A stretch of DNA of 64,000 bases from Enterococcus sp. 9D6_DIV0238 (GCF_002174455.2 NZ_CP147246.1:3043001-3107000); one strand, 5' to 3'. Shown: positions 35,025 to 47,658, counted from the first letter of the stretch. Notes: generated by a model from the letters alone, not told the origin. Numbers and translations: made by a program.

Positions 35025-36497
35025 ATGGGGAATCGTACGATATTACAAGGATTTGAATGGTATCTACCAGCAGATGGTCTTCATTGGCAGCGTGTGAAGG
35101 AGCTGGCAGAGAAACTACATAAATCTGGCTTTACTGGTATTTGGCTGCCGCCAGCTTATAAAGGAGCAAATGGGATTAATGATGTTGGTTATGCCCCTTA
35201 TGATTTGTACGATTTAGGTGAATTTGACCAAAAAGGAACGATTGCAACAAAATATGGCACTAAGGATGATTATTTAGCGTGTATCAAATCACTAAAAGAA
35301 GCAGGGATCGAGGTATATGCTGATATTGTGTTTGATCATTTTATGGGAGCCGATGAGGAAGAAAATGTTTCTGCGGTCAAATATCGTCCAGAAAATCGTA
35401 ATGAAAAAATCAGTGGAGAAGAAGAGATCACAGCGTGGACGAAATTTACTTTTCCGGGAAGAAAACAAATGTATGACGATTATATCTGGACATGGAGAAA
35501 TTTTTCGGGTGTGGATTTTGATGATCGCCGTAAAGACCACGGAATTTTTAATTTTGATGGGAAGGGCTGGAAAGACGATGTTGATAAGGAAAATGGGAAT
35601 TATGATTACTTGATGGGCTGTAATTTAGACCTATCTTATCCTGAAACAGTTCAGCAGCTTAATAAATGGGGACGATGGTATCAAGAATTAACAGATGTTG
35701 ACGGGTACCGTCTAGACGCAGTAAAGCATATTCAGTTTGACTACTTTGTTGATTGGTTACTAAATAGAAGAAAAGAAAAAGGTAGAGAATTGTTCATAGT
35801 TGGCGAATATTGGAATGGGGATATAGAAAAATTACTCAATTATATCGATCAATCTGGTGCATTGATTTCCTTATTCGATGTTCCTTTACATTATCACTTG
35901 TATGAAGCGGCCAATTCAAATGGTCAATACGATATGCGGAATATTTTTGAAGGAACGTTAGTAAAAGAACGACCAGAGTGGGCTGTGACATTTGTCGATA
36001 ATCACGATACTCAAAAAGGTCAAAGTTTAGAGTCTTGGGTCGATGGATGGTTTAAAGTTCATGCCTATGCATTGATCCTCTTACGTAAGTCTGGAACACC
36101 TGTTGTCTTTTGGGGTGACCTTTTTGGTATTCCTAGTGAAAATGTAGAGCCTGTTGGCACAAAATTGAACTTGCTATTAAAAATCAGAGAATATTTAGCT
36201 TATGGAAATGAGCTGGACTATTTTGACGATCCAAATGTCGTTGGTTGGGTCAGAACTGGGGTTTTTGAGAATGAACAATCAGGATTTGCTGTGATTATGA
36301 CCAATGCTCAGTCTGGGCAAAAGAATATGACGATCAGTGCGATTCACGCTGGAAAAACCTTCATCGATATTCTAGGAAATAATACAGCAAAAATTATTTT
36401 AGATGAAAAAGGAGCTGGGGATTTTCTAGTCAATGGTGGAGAGGTCTCCATCTATGTGAATGAAGAAATGGCTAAAAAAATAATGAATAATGCATGA
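35025..36497 (+). CDS. Intracellular alpha-amylase (GH13)
   Basis: A 490-residue GH13 enzyme without signal peptide, predicted to hydrolyse alpha-1,4-glucans or maltodextrins in the cytoplasm. The four conserved regions are present: region I VYADIVFDHF, region II DGYRLDAVKHI (nucleophile Asp), region III VGEYWNGD (acid/base Glu) and region IV FVDNHDTQ. The opening TILQGFEWYLPADGLHW is typical of the liquefying/cytoplasmic group (GH13_5-like). ATG 35025 is chosen because GGAGGG is 6 bases upstream; an ATG two codons earlier touches that site. It is divergent from fruR. Own transcription unit. Confidence 0.92.
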   Translation: MGNRTILQGFEWYLPADGLHWQRVKELAEKLHKSGFTGIWLPPAYKGANGINDVGYAPYDLYDLGEFDQKGTIATKYGTKDDYLACIKSLKEAGIEVYADIVFDHFMGADEEENVSAVKYRPENRNEKISGEEEITAWTKFTFPGRKQMYDDYIWTWRNFSGVDFDDRRKDHGIFNFDGKGWKDDVDKENGNYDYLMGCNLDLSYPETVQQLNKWGRWYQELTDVDGYRLDAVKHIQFDYFVDWLLNRRKEKGRELFIVGEYWNGDIEKLLNYIDQSGALISLFDVPLHYHLYEAANSNGQYDMRNIFEGTLVKERPEWAVTFVDNHDTQKGQSLESWVDGWFKVHAYALILLRKSGTPVVFWGDLFGIPSENVEPVGTKLNLLLKIREYLAYGNELDYFDDPNVVGWVRTGVFENEQSGFAVIMTNAQSGQKNMTISAIHAGKTFIDILGNNTAKIILDEKGAGDFLVNGGEVSIYVNEEMAKKIMNNA

Positions 36498-36651
36498 GTA
36501 AATGTATCAACTATACATTTACTTTTACTAGTGAAACAATTTTGGCAAAAGTATTGTAGAAAAGGAGAAATTCCTCAAAATCAGATAGAATGTTTCTATA
36601 GAATATGCTAAAGTTAATAAGTACTAAAAAGTGTTTAAAAGGAGAATGGAA

Positions 36652-37179
36652 ATGAAAAAAATGAAATTGGGGCTTGTTTTTGTTGTTATGGGAATGCTAT
36701 TTATTAGCGGATGTGGAAACACAAGTAACAAATCAGCGAGTAGCGATACTAAGACTAGCAGTAGTAGTCAAAAAGAAAGTTCAGAGTCTTCTACTGGTGA
36801 GAAGCTAGAATCTTCTTCAAGTGAGAGTCTTGAAAAAACAGATGAGTCAGGCAACTCTAAAACATTTAAATTGATGATCGAAGGTGCTCAGTCTCAGGTT
36901 CCTAATTTGAAAAAACAATATGAGGGAATGTACTCAGATATTTCAATCACTGAAGGAGAAGACAGTACGATCGTTTATACGTACACATTTGCAGAACAAT
37001 CTGATGCAGAAGCGTTGAAGCCAACTTTGGTCAAAGGCTTGAAACCAGTGATCGATGGAGCAAAAGCAATCATCCCGGATGTCAAGATCCGAGCTATTTT
37101 CTTAAATCCTGATGGTAGTGAGGTTCTAAATTTGTTGATCACTCAAGAAGATACAGATAGTATTACTACGGAAGAGTAG
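36652..37179 (+). CDS. Lipoprotein of unknown function
   Basis: A 175-residue secreted lipoprotein. A short basic N-terminus and hydrophobic stretch are followed by the lipobox LFISGC (Cys22). A Ser/Thr/Lys/Glu-rich linker of about 45 residues (low complexity) follows, then a compact domain of about 100 residues (KTFKLMIEGAQSQVPNLKKQ ... IRAIFLNPDGSEVLNLLITQ). The domain resembles small extracytoplasmic domains found in several Firmicute lipoproteins (DUF1307/DUF4854-like), but I am not certain which. GGAG lies 7 bases before ATG; an in-frame GTG seven codons earlier is rejected. A strong terminator follows. Confidence 0.8.
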   Translation: MKKMKLGLVFVVMGMLFISGCGNTSNKSASSDTKTSSSSQKESSESSTGEKLESSSSESLEKTDESGNSKTFKLMIEGAQSQVPNLKKQYEGMYSDISITEGEDSTIVYTYTFAEQSDAEALKPTLVKGLKPVIDGAKAIIPDVKIRAIFLNPDGSEVLNLLITQEDTDSITTEE

Positions 37180-37213
37180 CAAACATTATTACAACTTAAT
37201 CCCTTTACATTTT

Positions 37214-37268
37214 GCTGAACTGATCAAAACCTATTGGTAATAATCAGTTCAGCTTTTGTGTTTTTTTT
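37214..37268 (+). terminator. Terminator after the lipoprotein gene
   Basis: Perfect 11-bp stem GCTGAACTGAT / ATCAGTTCAGC, followed by TTTTGTGTTTTTTTT. Confidence 0.88.
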
Positions 37269-37276
37269 GGTATAAT
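37268..37276 (+). promoter_or_regulatory. Extended -10 promoter of pcrA
   Basis: TTGGTATAAT contains TGGTATAAT, an extended -10 box (TG-N-TATAAT), directly after the terminator T-run and 32 bp before the pcrA start. No good -35 box, as is usual for extended -10 promoters. Confidence 0.6.
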
Positions 37277-37307
37277 AGATAAGATTGAAAAAAGAGAGAG
37301 GACGTTG

Positions 37308-39554
37308 ATGATGGCACAAGAAAACGCCTTGATCCAAGGTATGAATCCAAAGCAAAAAGAAGCTGTTTTGCATACAGAAGGCCCATTATTAGTTATGGCT
37401 GGAGCAGGAAGTGGAAAGACGAGAGTGTTGACCCATCGTATCGCTTACCTGATCGAAGAAAAAGATGTGAATCCCTGGAATATTTTAGCTATCACTTTTA
37501 CCAATAAAGCCGCAAAAGAAATGCGTGAACGAGTAGGAAAACTACTTAAAACTGGCGGAGATGATGTGTGGGTTTCAACATTTCACTCGATGTGTGTTCG
37601 GATTTTGCGCAGAGATGTAGATCATATCGGTTATAATCGTAATTTCACGATCATCGATACCTCTGAACAGCGAACATTGATGAAGCGAATTTTAAATGAA
37701 TTGAATATCGATGTAAAAAAATACGATCCACGTTCGATCCTAGGAACTATCAGTAATGCCAAAAATGAATTACAGACTCCTGAAAAAGTCGAAGAATTGC
37801 AAGGCACACCTTATGAAGAGGTTGTGGCCAAATGTTATAAAATGTACCAAAAAGAACTTAGGAATAATCAATGCATGGATTTCGATGATTTGATCATGAA
37901 TACCATTCGTCTTTTCAATGAACATCCAGATTCTCTCACATATTATCAAAATAAGTTCCATTATATCCATGTCGATGAGTATCAAGATACGAACCATGCG
38001 CAGTATACCTTAGTCAATATGCTGGCTGCCCGTTTTAAAAATCTATGTGTCGTTGGTGATGCAGACCAAAGTATTTATGGTTGGCGTGGCGCTGATATGC
38101 AAAATATCTTGGATTTTGAAAAAGATTACCCAGATGCTAGTGTGATTTTACTTGAACAAAACTATCGTTCAACAAAAAAAATCCTTGATGCTGCAAACAA
38201 TGTCATCAAAAATAACCGTAATCGCCGAGATAAAAGTCTATGGACGGAAAATACGGATGGTGAAAAAATCGTTTATTACCGTGGGGACAATGAACGAGAT
38301 GAAACGCAATTCATCGTAGGTCAGATCCAAAAAGAAATGCGTGAAAAAGATCGAATCTATGGTGATTTTGCTGTTTTATACCGCACGAATGCACAGTCGC
38401 GGGTCATGGAAGAAATGCTGTTGAAGTCGAATATTCCTTATACAATGGTTGGTGGACACAAGTTCTATGATCGTAAAGAAATCAAAGATATTCTAGGATA
38501 TCTAAACATTATCTCTAATTCGATGGACTCACTTAGCTTTGAACGTGTGGTCAATGAACCAAAACGAGGCATTGGTAAAAGCTCAGTTGAAAAATTGAGA
38601 AGCTTTGCCCAAATGCATGGCTGGTCTTTACTAGAAGCTGCTCAAAATGTCGATTTAGCGAATATTACTGGTAAGGCTGGAAAAGAATTAGGTAATTTTG
38701 GCTTGATGATCCAGGATTTAACACAGATGATCCCTTACTTGACGATCACAGAATTAGTCAAAGAAGTCTTAGAACGCAGCGGTTATCGTGAAGAATTAGT
38801 GAGACAGAATAATTTAGAATCGCAAGCACGTCTTGAAAACTTAGATGAATTTTTGACAGTAACACAGGAATTTGATAAACGCTATGAACGCCAAAGTGAA
38901 GAAGAAGCGGATGCACCAGAAGAAAAATTAGCTGTTTTCTTGAATGACTTAGCGTTAGTTTCCGATTTAGATAATCTTGAAGAAAGCACTTCTCAAGTAA
39001 CGTTGATGACCTTGCACGCAGCGAAAGGGTTAGAATTCCCAGTCGTCTTTCTGATTGGTATGGAAGAAGGCGTCTTTCCACTTTCCAGAGCGATGCTGGA
39101 AGAAAGTGAGCTTGAAGAAGAACGCCGTCTTGCGTATGTAGGGATCACGCGAGCAGAAGAAGTTTTATATATTTCGAATGCCTTTTCTCGGACTTTATAT
39201 GGTAAAACGCAATATAATCGTCCTAGTCGTTTTTTAGATGAAATCAATGAAGAATTGATGGACCAGCAAGGTTCGATCGCAGCACCAAAAGCGCCAGCAA
39301 GAACCTTTGAACCAAAAGTCTTTAAACCTGCTTATACGCAGCCGACGAGACAGCCGGTCACGGACAAAGTGGCAAGCGGCGGTGAAGCAATGGCGTGGAA
39401 AGCCGGCGACAAAGTAAAACATAAAGCTTGGGGCACAGGAACTGTGGTTCGAGTGGGCGGTACAGCGAAAGACTTGGAATTGGATGTGGCATTTCCGGAA
39501 AAAGGAATCAAACGATTACTGGCGGCATTTGCTCCGATTGAAAAAATATCTTAG
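37308..39554 (+). CDS. pcrA: ATP-dependent 3'-5' DNA helicase PcrA
   Basis: A 748-residue UvrD/PcrA superfamily 1 helicase used in repair and replication-restart. Motif I is [15 protein letters not shown] (about 32), motif Ia [12 protein letters not shown], motif [10 protein letters not shown] (about 224), motif [17 protein letters not shown] (about 249), motif IV EQNYRST, motif [15 protein letters not shown] (about 567) and motif [10 protein letters not shown]. The C-terminal region ends in the Tudor-like RNA-polymerase-contacting domain ([20 protein letters not shown]). GAGAGG is 6 bases before the chosen ATG. It is followed by a repeat array and ligA, the usual Firmicute order. Confidence 0.95.
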   Translation: MMAQENALIQGMNPKQKEAVLHTEGPLLVMAGAGSGKTRVLTHRIAYLIEEKDVNPWNILAITFTNKAAKEMRERVGKLLKTGGDDVWVSTFHSMCVRILRRDVDHIGYNRNFTIIDTSEQRTLMKRILNELNIDVKKYDPRSILGTISNAKNELQTPEKVEELQGTPYEEVVAKCYKMYQKELRNNQCMDFDDLIMNTIRLFNEHPDSLTYYQNKFHYIHVDEYQDTNHAQYTLVNMLAARFKNLCVVGDADQSIYGWRGADMQNILDFEKDYPDASVILLEQNYRSTKKILDAANNVIKNNRNRRDKSLWTENTDGEKIVYYRGDNERDETQFIVGQIQKEMREKDRIYGDFAVLYRTNAQSRVMEEMLLKSNIPYTMVGGHKFYDRKEIKDILGYLNIISNSMDSLSFERVVNEPKRGIGKSSVEKLRSFAQMHGWSLLEAAQNVDLANITGKAGKELGNFGLMIQDLTQMIPYLTITELVKEVLERSGYREELVRQNNLESQARLENLDEFLTVTQEFDKRYERQSEEEADAPEEKLAVFLNDLALVSDLDNLEESTSQVTLMTLHAAKGLEFPVVFLIGMEEGVFPLSRAMLEESELEEERRLAYVGITRAEEVLYISNAFSRTLYGKTQYNRPSRFLDEINEELMDQQGSIAAPKAPARTFEPKVFKPAYTQPTRQPVTDKVASGGEAMAWKAGDKVKHKAWGTGTVVRVGGTAKDLELDVAFPEKGIKRLLAAFAPIEKIS

Positions 39555-39614
39555 GTTGTGCAAAATGGACATCAGGAAAAAGAGAGAGTCATTGTGAAAA
39601 AACGAGTCACGAAG

Positions 39615-40092
39615 TCAAGTTTCTATTTTTCTGTCAGAGCTGAACAAGCTCATTCCACATTTATCGTTATCGAGCTGTACAAATCAATCCTTAGGAAAAT
39701 AGACAAATTGCCAGTGAGGCAAAAAACGCCTCAAAGTCAATTTCCTAATTTTCTACAGGATTAACCGATTTGTTCCGCAGCTATCGTTATCCAGCTGCAC
39801 AAGCCAACCTCTCGGAAAAAAGACAAAAATAGAGTGAGACAAAAAGCGTCTCAATCCATTTTTCAGTCGAGGTTAAACGGCTTGTTCCGCTTTTGCTGAG
39901 AATCACTGCGAAAGAAATTGAGCTGATGATGAGCAGTACAAGACTTTCGTAAGAAAGTGTTGAACATTTGTATTATCGAACTGCACAGGTCAGCCTTTCG
40001 GGAAAAAGATAAAAATGAATTGTGGCAAAAAGCACCACGTTTCATTTTTCCTATTTTCCATTCAAGGCTAAGCGACCTGTTCCGCTTTTAAA
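39615..40092 (+). repeat. EFAR-like repeat array between pcrA and ligA
   Basis: Contents in order: a 3' half unit (39615-39660), a full unit (39662-39782), a second shorter unit (39783-39890), the lead module GAGCTGATGATGAGCAGTAC ... GACTTTCGTAAGAAAGTG (39890-39970), and a third full unit (39972-40092). Apex stems are GTGAGGC/GCCTCA, GTGAGAC/GTCTCA and TTGTGGC/GCACCA types. The array ends 7 bp before the ligA ribosome site. The 68-codon frame at 39558-39764 runs through the repeats and is not a gene. Confidence 0.88.
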
Positions 40093-40097
40093 TTTAG

Positions 40098-42149
<2,052 letters not shown>

Positions 42150-42303
42150 GAGGGGCTATATCGCTAAATCATCACAATTTTTTTCAATTATAAGTGATTT
42201 TTTTGGTCTCTAGCCAATTTTCTTAGAATTTTATGATAGAATAAGGAAAAAGCTGTTTTATTGAATAAAAATGCTTCATTTAACAGTATAAATTTGAACG
42301 AAA

Positions 42304-42369
42304 GAACTCTAACAAGTCGGTCTTCTATTTTTGAGCAAGTCTCTTTATAGAATCAACTTGTCGGAGTTC
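42304..42369 (+). promoter_or_regulatory. Leader inverted repeat before gatC
   Basis: GAACTC..ACAAGT pairs with ACTTGT..GAGTTC (12 of 14 positions, 38-base loop). No T-run follows, so it is not a simple terminator. It ends 23 bp before the gatC start. A TATGATAGAAT promoter-like box lies near 42231-42241. No T-box motif was recognised. Confidence 0.5.
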
Positions 42370-42392
42370 TTCTAAAGGAAAGAAGGGTATCC

Positions 42393-42698
42393 ATGGCAAT
42401 TAGTGAAGAACAAGCGAAACATGTAGCAAAATTATCAAAATTATCATTTTCCGATGGAGAATTAAAAGATTTTACTGATCAATTAGGCAAGATCATTGAT
42501 ATGGTGGAATTATTAGAAGAAGTAGACACAGAGGGTGTCCCTTTTACTTCTAATGTTGCGCATTCGATCAATGTGATGCGTGAAGATCATGCCGTACCTG
42601 GCATGGATCGTGATGAGTTAATGAGAAACGTACCTGAATCAGAAAATGGCTACATTAAAGTGCCAGCAATTATCGATAACGGGGAGGCTGGTGCATAA
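42393..42698 (+). CDS. gatC: Asp-tRNA(Asn)/Glu-tRNA(Gln) amidotransferase subunit C
   Basis: A 101-residue GatC, the small clamp subunit holding GatA and GatB together. Typical features are [20 protein letters not shown] at the start, the helical [20 protein letters not shown] segment and the extended [13 protein letters not shown] strand. Its stop overlaps the gatA start by one base (TAATG). It is the first gene of gatCAB, with a 240-bp leader containing an inverted repeat. Confidence 0.95.
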   Translation: MAISEEQAKHVAKLSKLSFSDGELKDFTDQLGKIIDMVELLEEVDTEGVPFTSNVAHSINVMREDHAVPGMDRDELMRNVPESENGYIKVPAIIDNGEAGA

Positions 42699-44167
42699 TG
42701 GAGAAATTATACGATAAATCACTTACAGAGCTGCACAATCTTTTAGTATCAAAAGAAATCACCGCAACTGACTTAACACATGCAACCTTGGATCGCATCA
42801 AAGAAACAGAAAAAGATGTCGATTCATTCATTACAGTTAGTGAAGAAAAAGCGTTGGAGTTAGCGAAAGCGATCGACCTAAAAGGGATTACTGAATCTAA
42901 TCCTTTAGCTGGAATTCCGATCGGTGTCAAAGACAATATTGTAACCAAAGATATTTTAACAACAGCAGCGTCAAAAATGCTGCATAATTTCAATCCGATT
43001 TATGATGCAACGGTAATGGATAAAGTGTATCAAGCAGATATGATCCCGGTTGGAAAATTGAACATGGACGAATTTGCGATGGGTGCAAGTACAGAAACAT
43101 CATATTTTAAACAAACAAAAAATGCTTGGGATCATTCAAAAGTTCCAGGAGGTTCTTCAGGTGGTTCGGCAGCAGCAGTTGCTGCTGGTCAAATTCCTGT
43201 TTCATTGGGAAGCGATACGGGTGGAAGTATTCGCCAACCAGCTTCATTCAACGGAATCGTCGGCATGAAGCCAACATATGGACGTGTATCTCGTTTTGGT
43301 TTGATCGCCTTTTCTTCAAGCTTAGATCAAATCGGTCCAATGACTAGAAACGTTCAAGACAATGCTTTAGCATTGAATGCCATCAGTGGCTTTGATGAAA
43401 AAGATGGCACTTCTGCCGGCGTATCTGTTCCTGATTTTACAGCAGGCTTAACAGGTGACATCAAAGGCATGAAAGTAGCTTTGCCAAAAGAATATCTTGG
43501 TGAAGGTGTGGATGCTGGAGTTCGTGAGGCTGTCCTTAAAGCGGCAGAAACATTTAAAGCATTAGGCGCAACGGTTGAAGAAGTCAGCTTACCACATTCA
43601 AAATACGGTGTAGCTGTTTACTATATCATCGCTTCATCAGAAGCAAGCTCAAACTTACAACGCTTTGACGGTATTCGCTATGGCTATCGTTCTGAAAATG
43701 TGAAGAATCTTGAAGACGTTTATGTAAATTCACGTTCAGAAGGTTTTGGTATTGAAGTAAAACGTCGTATTATGTTAGGGACATTTTCATTAAGTGCCGG
43801 CTATTATGATGCTTATTTCAAAAAAGCAGGACAAGTTAGAACTTTGATCAAACAAGATTTTGATAAGGTATTTGAATCGTATGATATTATTATCGGTCCA
43901 GCATCTCCAACTGTCGCTTTTGGGTTAGGTGAAAACATCAATGATCCAATCACGATGTATATGAATGACCTATTAACGATTCCAGTGAACTTAGCTGGAT
44001 TACCAGGTATGTCCGTACCGGCTGGATTCTCAGAAGGATTGCCAGTAGGCTTACAAATCATCGGGAAAGCTTTCGATGAAAGCACGATGTATAAAGCAGC
44101 CTATGCATTTGAGCAAGCAACAGATTTCCACATGAAAAAACCTGTGATCTTGGGGGGGAATGACTAA
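42698..44167 (+). CDS. gatA: Asp-tRNA(Asn)/Glu-tRNA(Gln) amidotransferase subunit A
   Basis: A 489-residue amidase-signature enzyme that releases ammonia from glutamine for amidation of misacylated Glu-tRNA(Gln). The Ser-cisSer-Lys triad is visible as Lys78 (GVKDNIV), Ser153 ([13 protein letters not shown]) and the nucleophile Ser177 ([11 protein letters not shown]). The C-terminal half includes the glutamine-binding region and the channel to GatB. One-base overlaps with gatC and gatB show tight translational coupling. Normal length for the family. Confidence 0.96.
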   Translation: MEKLYDKSLTELHNLLVSKEITATDLTHATLDRIKETEKDVDSFITVSEEKALELAKAIDLKGITESNPLAGIPIGVKDNIVTKDILTTAASKMLHNFNPIYDATVMDKVYQADMIPVGKLNMDEFAMGASTETSYFKQTKNAWDHSKVPGGSSGGSAAAVAAGQIPVSLGSDTGGSIRQPASFNGIVGMKPTYGRVSRFGLIAFSSSLDQIGPMTRNVQDNALALNAISGFDEKDGTSAGVSVPDFTAGLTGDIKGMKVALPKEYLGEGVDAGVREAVLKAAETFKALGATVEEVSLPHSKYGVAVYYIIASSEASSNLQRFDGIRYGYRSENVKNLEDVYVNSRSEGFGIEVKRRIMLGTFSLSAGYYDAYFKKAGQVRTLIKQDFDKVFESYDIIIGPASPTVAFGLGENINDPITMYMNDLLTIPVNLAGLPGMSVPAGFSEGLPVGLQIIGKAFDESTMYKAAYAFEQATDFHMKKPVILGGND

Positions 44168-45597
44168 TGAACTTTGAAACTGTCATCGGACTTGAGGTCC
44201 ATGTAGAACTAAAAACAAACTCTAAAATCTTTTCACCGGCGCCAGCTCATTTTGGTGCTGAGCCAAACAGCAACACAAATGTGATCGACTGGGGTTACCC
44301 AGGCGTCTTGCCAGTCATGAATAAAGAAGCGATTGCTTTTGGAATGAAAGCAGCACTTGCTTTAAATTGTGAAATTTCAAAAGACACACATTTTGACCGT
44401 AAAAACTATTTTTATCCAGATAATCCCAAAGCCTACCAAATTTCTCAATTCGACCAACCTATCGGTCATGATGGCTGGATCGATATTGAAGTAGAAGGCG
44501 AAACAAAACGTATTCGAATCGAACGTGTTCACTTAGAAGAAGATGCTGGTAAAAATATTCATGGAGAAGGTGGTTATTCTTACGTCGATTTAAACCGTCA
44601 AGGAACACCGCTGATCGAAATCGTATCAGAAGCGGATATGCGTTCACCAGAAGAAGCTTATGCTTATTTAGAAGCATTACGTTCGATCATTCTCTTTACA
44701 GATGTTTCTGATGTGAAGATGGAAGAAGGCTCAATGCGTTGTGACGCCAACATTTCATTACGTCCATACGGGCAAGAAGAATTCGGAACAAAAGCTGAGA
44801 TCAAAAACTTGAACTCTATGAGCTTCGTTAAAAAAGGATTGGCCTTTGAAGAAAAACGCCAAGCGAAAGTATTACTATCAGGCGGCGAAATCCAACAAGA
44901 AACGCGTCGTTTTGATGAAACGACGAATAAAACATTATTGATGCGTGTCAAAGAAGGATCAAGTGATTACCGTTACTTCCCAGAACCTGATGTACCGCGT
45001 TTTGTAATCGATGATGAATGGATCGAACAAGTACGCCAAAGCCTACCTGAAATGCCTGCTTCTCGACGTGCACGATATACGAAAGAATTAGGATTACCAG
45101 AATACGATGCAATGGTCTTGACATTGACGAAAGAAATGTCTGATTTCTTCGAAGCTGCCTTAGCAGAGGGAGCAGATGCCAAACAAGTATCAAACTGGTT
45201 GATGGGTGAAGTTTCTGCTTACTTGAATAGCGAAAAAGTCGAGTTGGCTGATACAAAACTAACGCCTAAAAATCTAGCTGGAATGATCACGTTGATCGCA
45301 GATGGCACGATCAGTTCGAAAATCGCGAAAAAAGTCTTTAAAGAATTGATCGAAAATGGCGGAGATGCTAAAGAAGTTGTTGAAGCGAAAGGTCTAGTTC
45401 AACTTTCTGATCCTTCTCAATTGTTGCCGATCATCAATGATGTGTTGGATAACAATCAACAATCTGTCGATGATTTTAAAAATGGGAAAGACCGTGCAGT
45501 CGGCTTTTTAGTAGGTCAAATCATGAAAGCAACGAAAGGTCAAGCAAACCCAGGTGTTGTAAACAAACTGCTCCAAGAAGAATTGACAAAACGATAG
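44167..45597 (+). CDS. gatB: Asp-tRNA(Asn)/Glu-tRNA(Gln) amidotransferase subunit B
   Basis: A 476-residue GatB, the kinase/transamidase subunit that activates the tRNA-bound Glu or Asp and adds ammonia. Typical are the start [60 protein letters not shown] and [19 protein letters not shown], followed by the helical and YqeY-like C-terminal domains ([20 protein letters not shown]). The start codon overlaps the gatA stop. A lipid-kinase gene follows within 11 bp. Confidence 0.96.
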   Translation: MNFETVIGLEVHVELKTNSKIFSPAPAHFGAEPNSNTNVIDWGYPGVLPVMNKEAIAFGMKAALALNCEISKDTHFDRKNYFYPDNPKAYQISQFDQPIGHDGWIDIEVEGETKRIRIERVHLEEDAGKNIHGEGGYSYVDLNRQGTPLIEIVSEADMRSPEEAYAYLEALRSIILFTDVSDVKMEEGSMRCDANISLRPYGQEEFGTKAEIKNLNSMSFVKKGLAFEEKRQAKVLLSGGEIQQETRRFDETTNKTLLMRVKEGSSDYRYFPEPDVPRFVIDDEWIEQVRQSLPEMPASRRARYTKELGLPEYDAMVLTLTKEMSDFFEAALAEGADAKQVSNWLMGEVSAYLNSEKVELADTKLTPKNLAGMITLIADGTISSKIAKKVFKELIENGGDAKEVVEAKGLVQLSDPSQLLPIINDVLDNNQQSVDDFKNGKDRAVGFLVGQIMKATKGQANPGVVNKLLQEELTKR

Positions 45598-45607
45598 AAA
45601 GCAGCAG

Positions 45608-46678
45608 ATGCAGATGAAAAAAGCAAGAGTAATTTATAATCCAACTTCCGGTAAAGAACTAGTCAAGAAAAACCTAGCAGACATTCTTTCGATCTTGGAA
45701 GAATGTGGATATGAAGCTAGTGCTTTTGCCACAACTCCAGAAGAAAATTCCGCTAAAAATGAAGCCCGCCGTGTAGCCGAATCGGGATTTGACCTGATTG
45801 TTGCAGCGGGGGGAGATGGAACGATCAATGAAGTAGTGAACGGAATCGCTCCTTTAGAAAATCGTCCCAAGATGGCGATTATACCTGCTGGAACAACGAA
45901 TGATTATGCAAGAGCATTGAAAATCCCTCGAGATAATATTGTCAGGGCAGCGGAAGTGATTCGTAAAAACCAGACAGTCAAAATGGACATTGGCCGTGCG
46001 CGCGAGAACTATTTTATCAATATCGCAGCAGGTGGTCATTTAACTGAGTTGACGTATGAAGTTCCTTCGGAACTGAAAAGTATTTTTGGCTACCTTGCTT
46101 ATTTAGCTAAGGGTGCTGAAATGCTGCCGCGGGTCAAACCGATCAAGATGCGGATGGAATACGACGAAGGTGTATATGAAGGAAATGCATCCATGTTTTT
46201 CCTTGGGCTGACAAACTCAGTTGGAGGATTTGAAACGATCGTACCCGACGCCAAACTGGATGATGGCAAATTTTCTTTGATCATCGTTAAAACAGCAAAT
46301 GTTTTTGAGATCCTTCATTTAGTTGCCTTGATGTTAAATGGTGGCAAGCATGTGGAAGATCCACGGTTGATTTATACGAAAACAAGCTATTTACATGCTG
46401 AAACTCTAGACCCCAAAGCGAAGATGATGATCAATTTAGACGGAGAATATGGCGGCGATGCTCCAATGGAATTTACGAATTTACATCAGCATATTGAAAT
46501 GTTTGCCAATGCCGATGCGATTCCTTCAAATGCGATCATGGGATCAGTCCTAAGTGAATATAAGGATGAAGATGGTCAGGAAGAAGAAGATCAGTATCAT
46601 GCAGCAAGCAAAGAGTTTGTAAAAGAAGTTGAGCGTTTGACCGAAGAAGATATTGATAACAATGGACAAATCGGTTGA
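45608..46678 (+). CDS. dagK: Diacylglycerol kinase (DagK-type lipid kinase)
   Basis: A 356-residue cytosolic lipid kinase, predicted to phosphorylate diacylglycerol during lipoteichoic-acid turnover. The nucleotide-binding signatures are IYNPTSGKE (about 9-17) and AAGGDGTINEVVNG (about 61-74), with AIIPAGTTNDYARAL following. The C-terminal 40 residues are acidic and repetitive (DEDGQEEEDQY), beyond the usual family end. The start is uncertain: ATG 45608 or 45614, neither with a strong ribosome site, so translation may depend on gatB read-through. It is followed by a strong terminator. Confidence 0.9.
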   Translation: MQMKKARVIYNPTSGKELVKKNLADILSILEECGYEASAFATTPEENSAKNEARRVAESGFDLIVAAGGDGTINEVVNGIAPLENRPKMAIIPAGTTNDYARALKIPRDNIVRAAEVIRKNQTVKMDIGRARENYFINIAAGGHLTELTYEVPSELKSIFGYLAYLAKGAEMLPRVKPIKMRMEYDEGVYEGNASMFFLGLTNSVGGFETIVPDAKLDDGKFSLIIVKTANVFEILHLVALMLNGGKHVEDPRLIYTKTSYLHAETLDPKAKMMINLDGEYGGDAPMEFTNLHQHIEMFANADAIPSNAIMGSVLSEYKDEDGQEEEDQYHAASKEFVKEVERLTEEDIDNNGQIG

Positions 46679-46688
46679 TTCTTTCATG

Positions 46689-46738
46689 AAAAAGAGGTTT
46701 CAGTCAAAACATCTTAGTTTTGACTGGGACCTCTTTTT
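46689..46738 (+). terminator. Terminator after dagK
   Basis: AAAAAGAGGT..CAGTCAAAAC / GTTTTGACTG..ACCTCTTTTT with an ATCTTA loop and a T-run. Confidence 0.92.
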
Positions 46739-46781
46739 AATTAGGAGGCTTGATTCAAAAATGAGAGACTTTATCGAAAAA

Positions 46782-46828
46782 ACACAATATATGGTTTCTG
46801 TATAATTAGCAAACACAATATATAGCAT
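46782..46828 (+). promoter_or_regulatory. Pair of NrdR-like boxes around a -10 element
   Basis: ACACAATATATGGTTT (46782-46797) and ACACAATATATAGCAT (46813-46828) are spaced 31 bp start to start, three helical turns, as in known NrdR box pairs (consensus close to ACAC-W-ATAT). TATAAT (46801-46806) lies between them. This predicts repression by NrdR, the ribonucleotide-reductase regulator. Confidence 0.65.
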
Positions 46829-46954
46829 AAAAAAGCTCTCATAATTCATTATTGAGAAGGATTCTCATTGACTTCTGATGCAAACAAGAGTAAATTAATG
46901 AAGTCGTCAATTCTGCAGAAGGTGATAATAACAGTCGCGAGAGGTTTGTTTGAG

Positions 46955-47641
46955 ATGAGTGCAAATTTTATTATAAATGATTTTAAAGGCTGGCAAAGAA
47001 AAAGCTATTTATTTTTGATAATAATGATTTTAGTCCAATTGATCGCGTTTCTTTTTAATCCATCCAGTTGGATCACATTAGTTGGAGGCTTATCCGGAAT
47101 TATTTGTGTCAATCTGATTGCTCAAGGAAAAGTAAGTAACTATATATTCGGTTTTATCAGTGCGTTGATCATTGGTTATTTTGGTCTAAAAACAAGAGTC
47201 TATGCAGAGGTACTGCTTCAAACGTTTTATATCATCATGGATATTACAGGATTATTTGCTTGGCTGAAAGCAAGTAAAGATGGAACTGGAAGTGTGACAG
47301 AGGTCAAAGTCCTAAGAGGAGTTCAATGGTTATATGCGGGGGTGATTTGGCTAGTGATCGGTCTGGCTGCGTATTATCTTCTAGGATTTGTCAATGATGC
47401 ACAGCAAACACTTGATGCAGTAACTTTTAGTGTCTCAGCAACGGGAATGCTATTGATGATCAATCGGTATCAGTCACAATTTGTTTTTTGGTTATTAGGA
47501 AATTTATTTTCTATCATTTTATGGTTTAAAGCTGGGACACATGCTGGCGGGGACTATGCATTGTTTGTTATGTATTGTATGTACACCTTTAACTCGATAT
47601 ATGGTATGATACATTGGTTGAAAATTAAAAAAAATAATTAA
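46955..47641 (+). CDS. PnuC-family transporter, probably deoxynucleoside type (PnuN)
   Basis: A 228-residue membrane protein of the PnuC/SWEET-like vitamin transporter family, with seven or eight hydrophobic helices. Typical are NDFKGWQRKSYLFLIIMILV near the start, GGLSGIICVNLIAQGK (about 53-68), GYFGLKTRVYAEVLLQTFYI and the conserved MINRYQSQFVFWLLGNLFSI (about 170). ATG 46955 is chosen for its AGAGG site and fit to the family; the frame is open back to 46868. The adjacent deoxynucleoside kinase and NrdR-like boxes favour deoxynucleosides over nicotinamide riboside. That is inference from context and from published regulon predictions. Confidence 0.82.
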   Translation: MSANFIINDFKGWQRKSYLFLIIMILVQLIAFLFNPSSWITLVGGLSGIICVNLIAQGKVSNYIFGFISALIIGYFGLKTRVYAEVLLQTFYIIMDITGLFAWLKASKDGTGSVTEVKVLRGVQWLYAGVIWLVIGLAAYYLLGFVNDAQQTLDAVTFSVSATGMLLMINRYQSQFVFWLLGNLFSIILWFKAGTHAGGDYALFVMYCMYTFNSIYGMIHWLKIKKNN

Positions 47642-47658
47642 TATAGGTAGGGAGTTCG

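Noticed and set aside
42150..42392. T-box or other known riboswitch before gatC
   Set aside because: No T-box sequence (TGGNACCGCG-like) and no antiterminator/terminator pair could be found.
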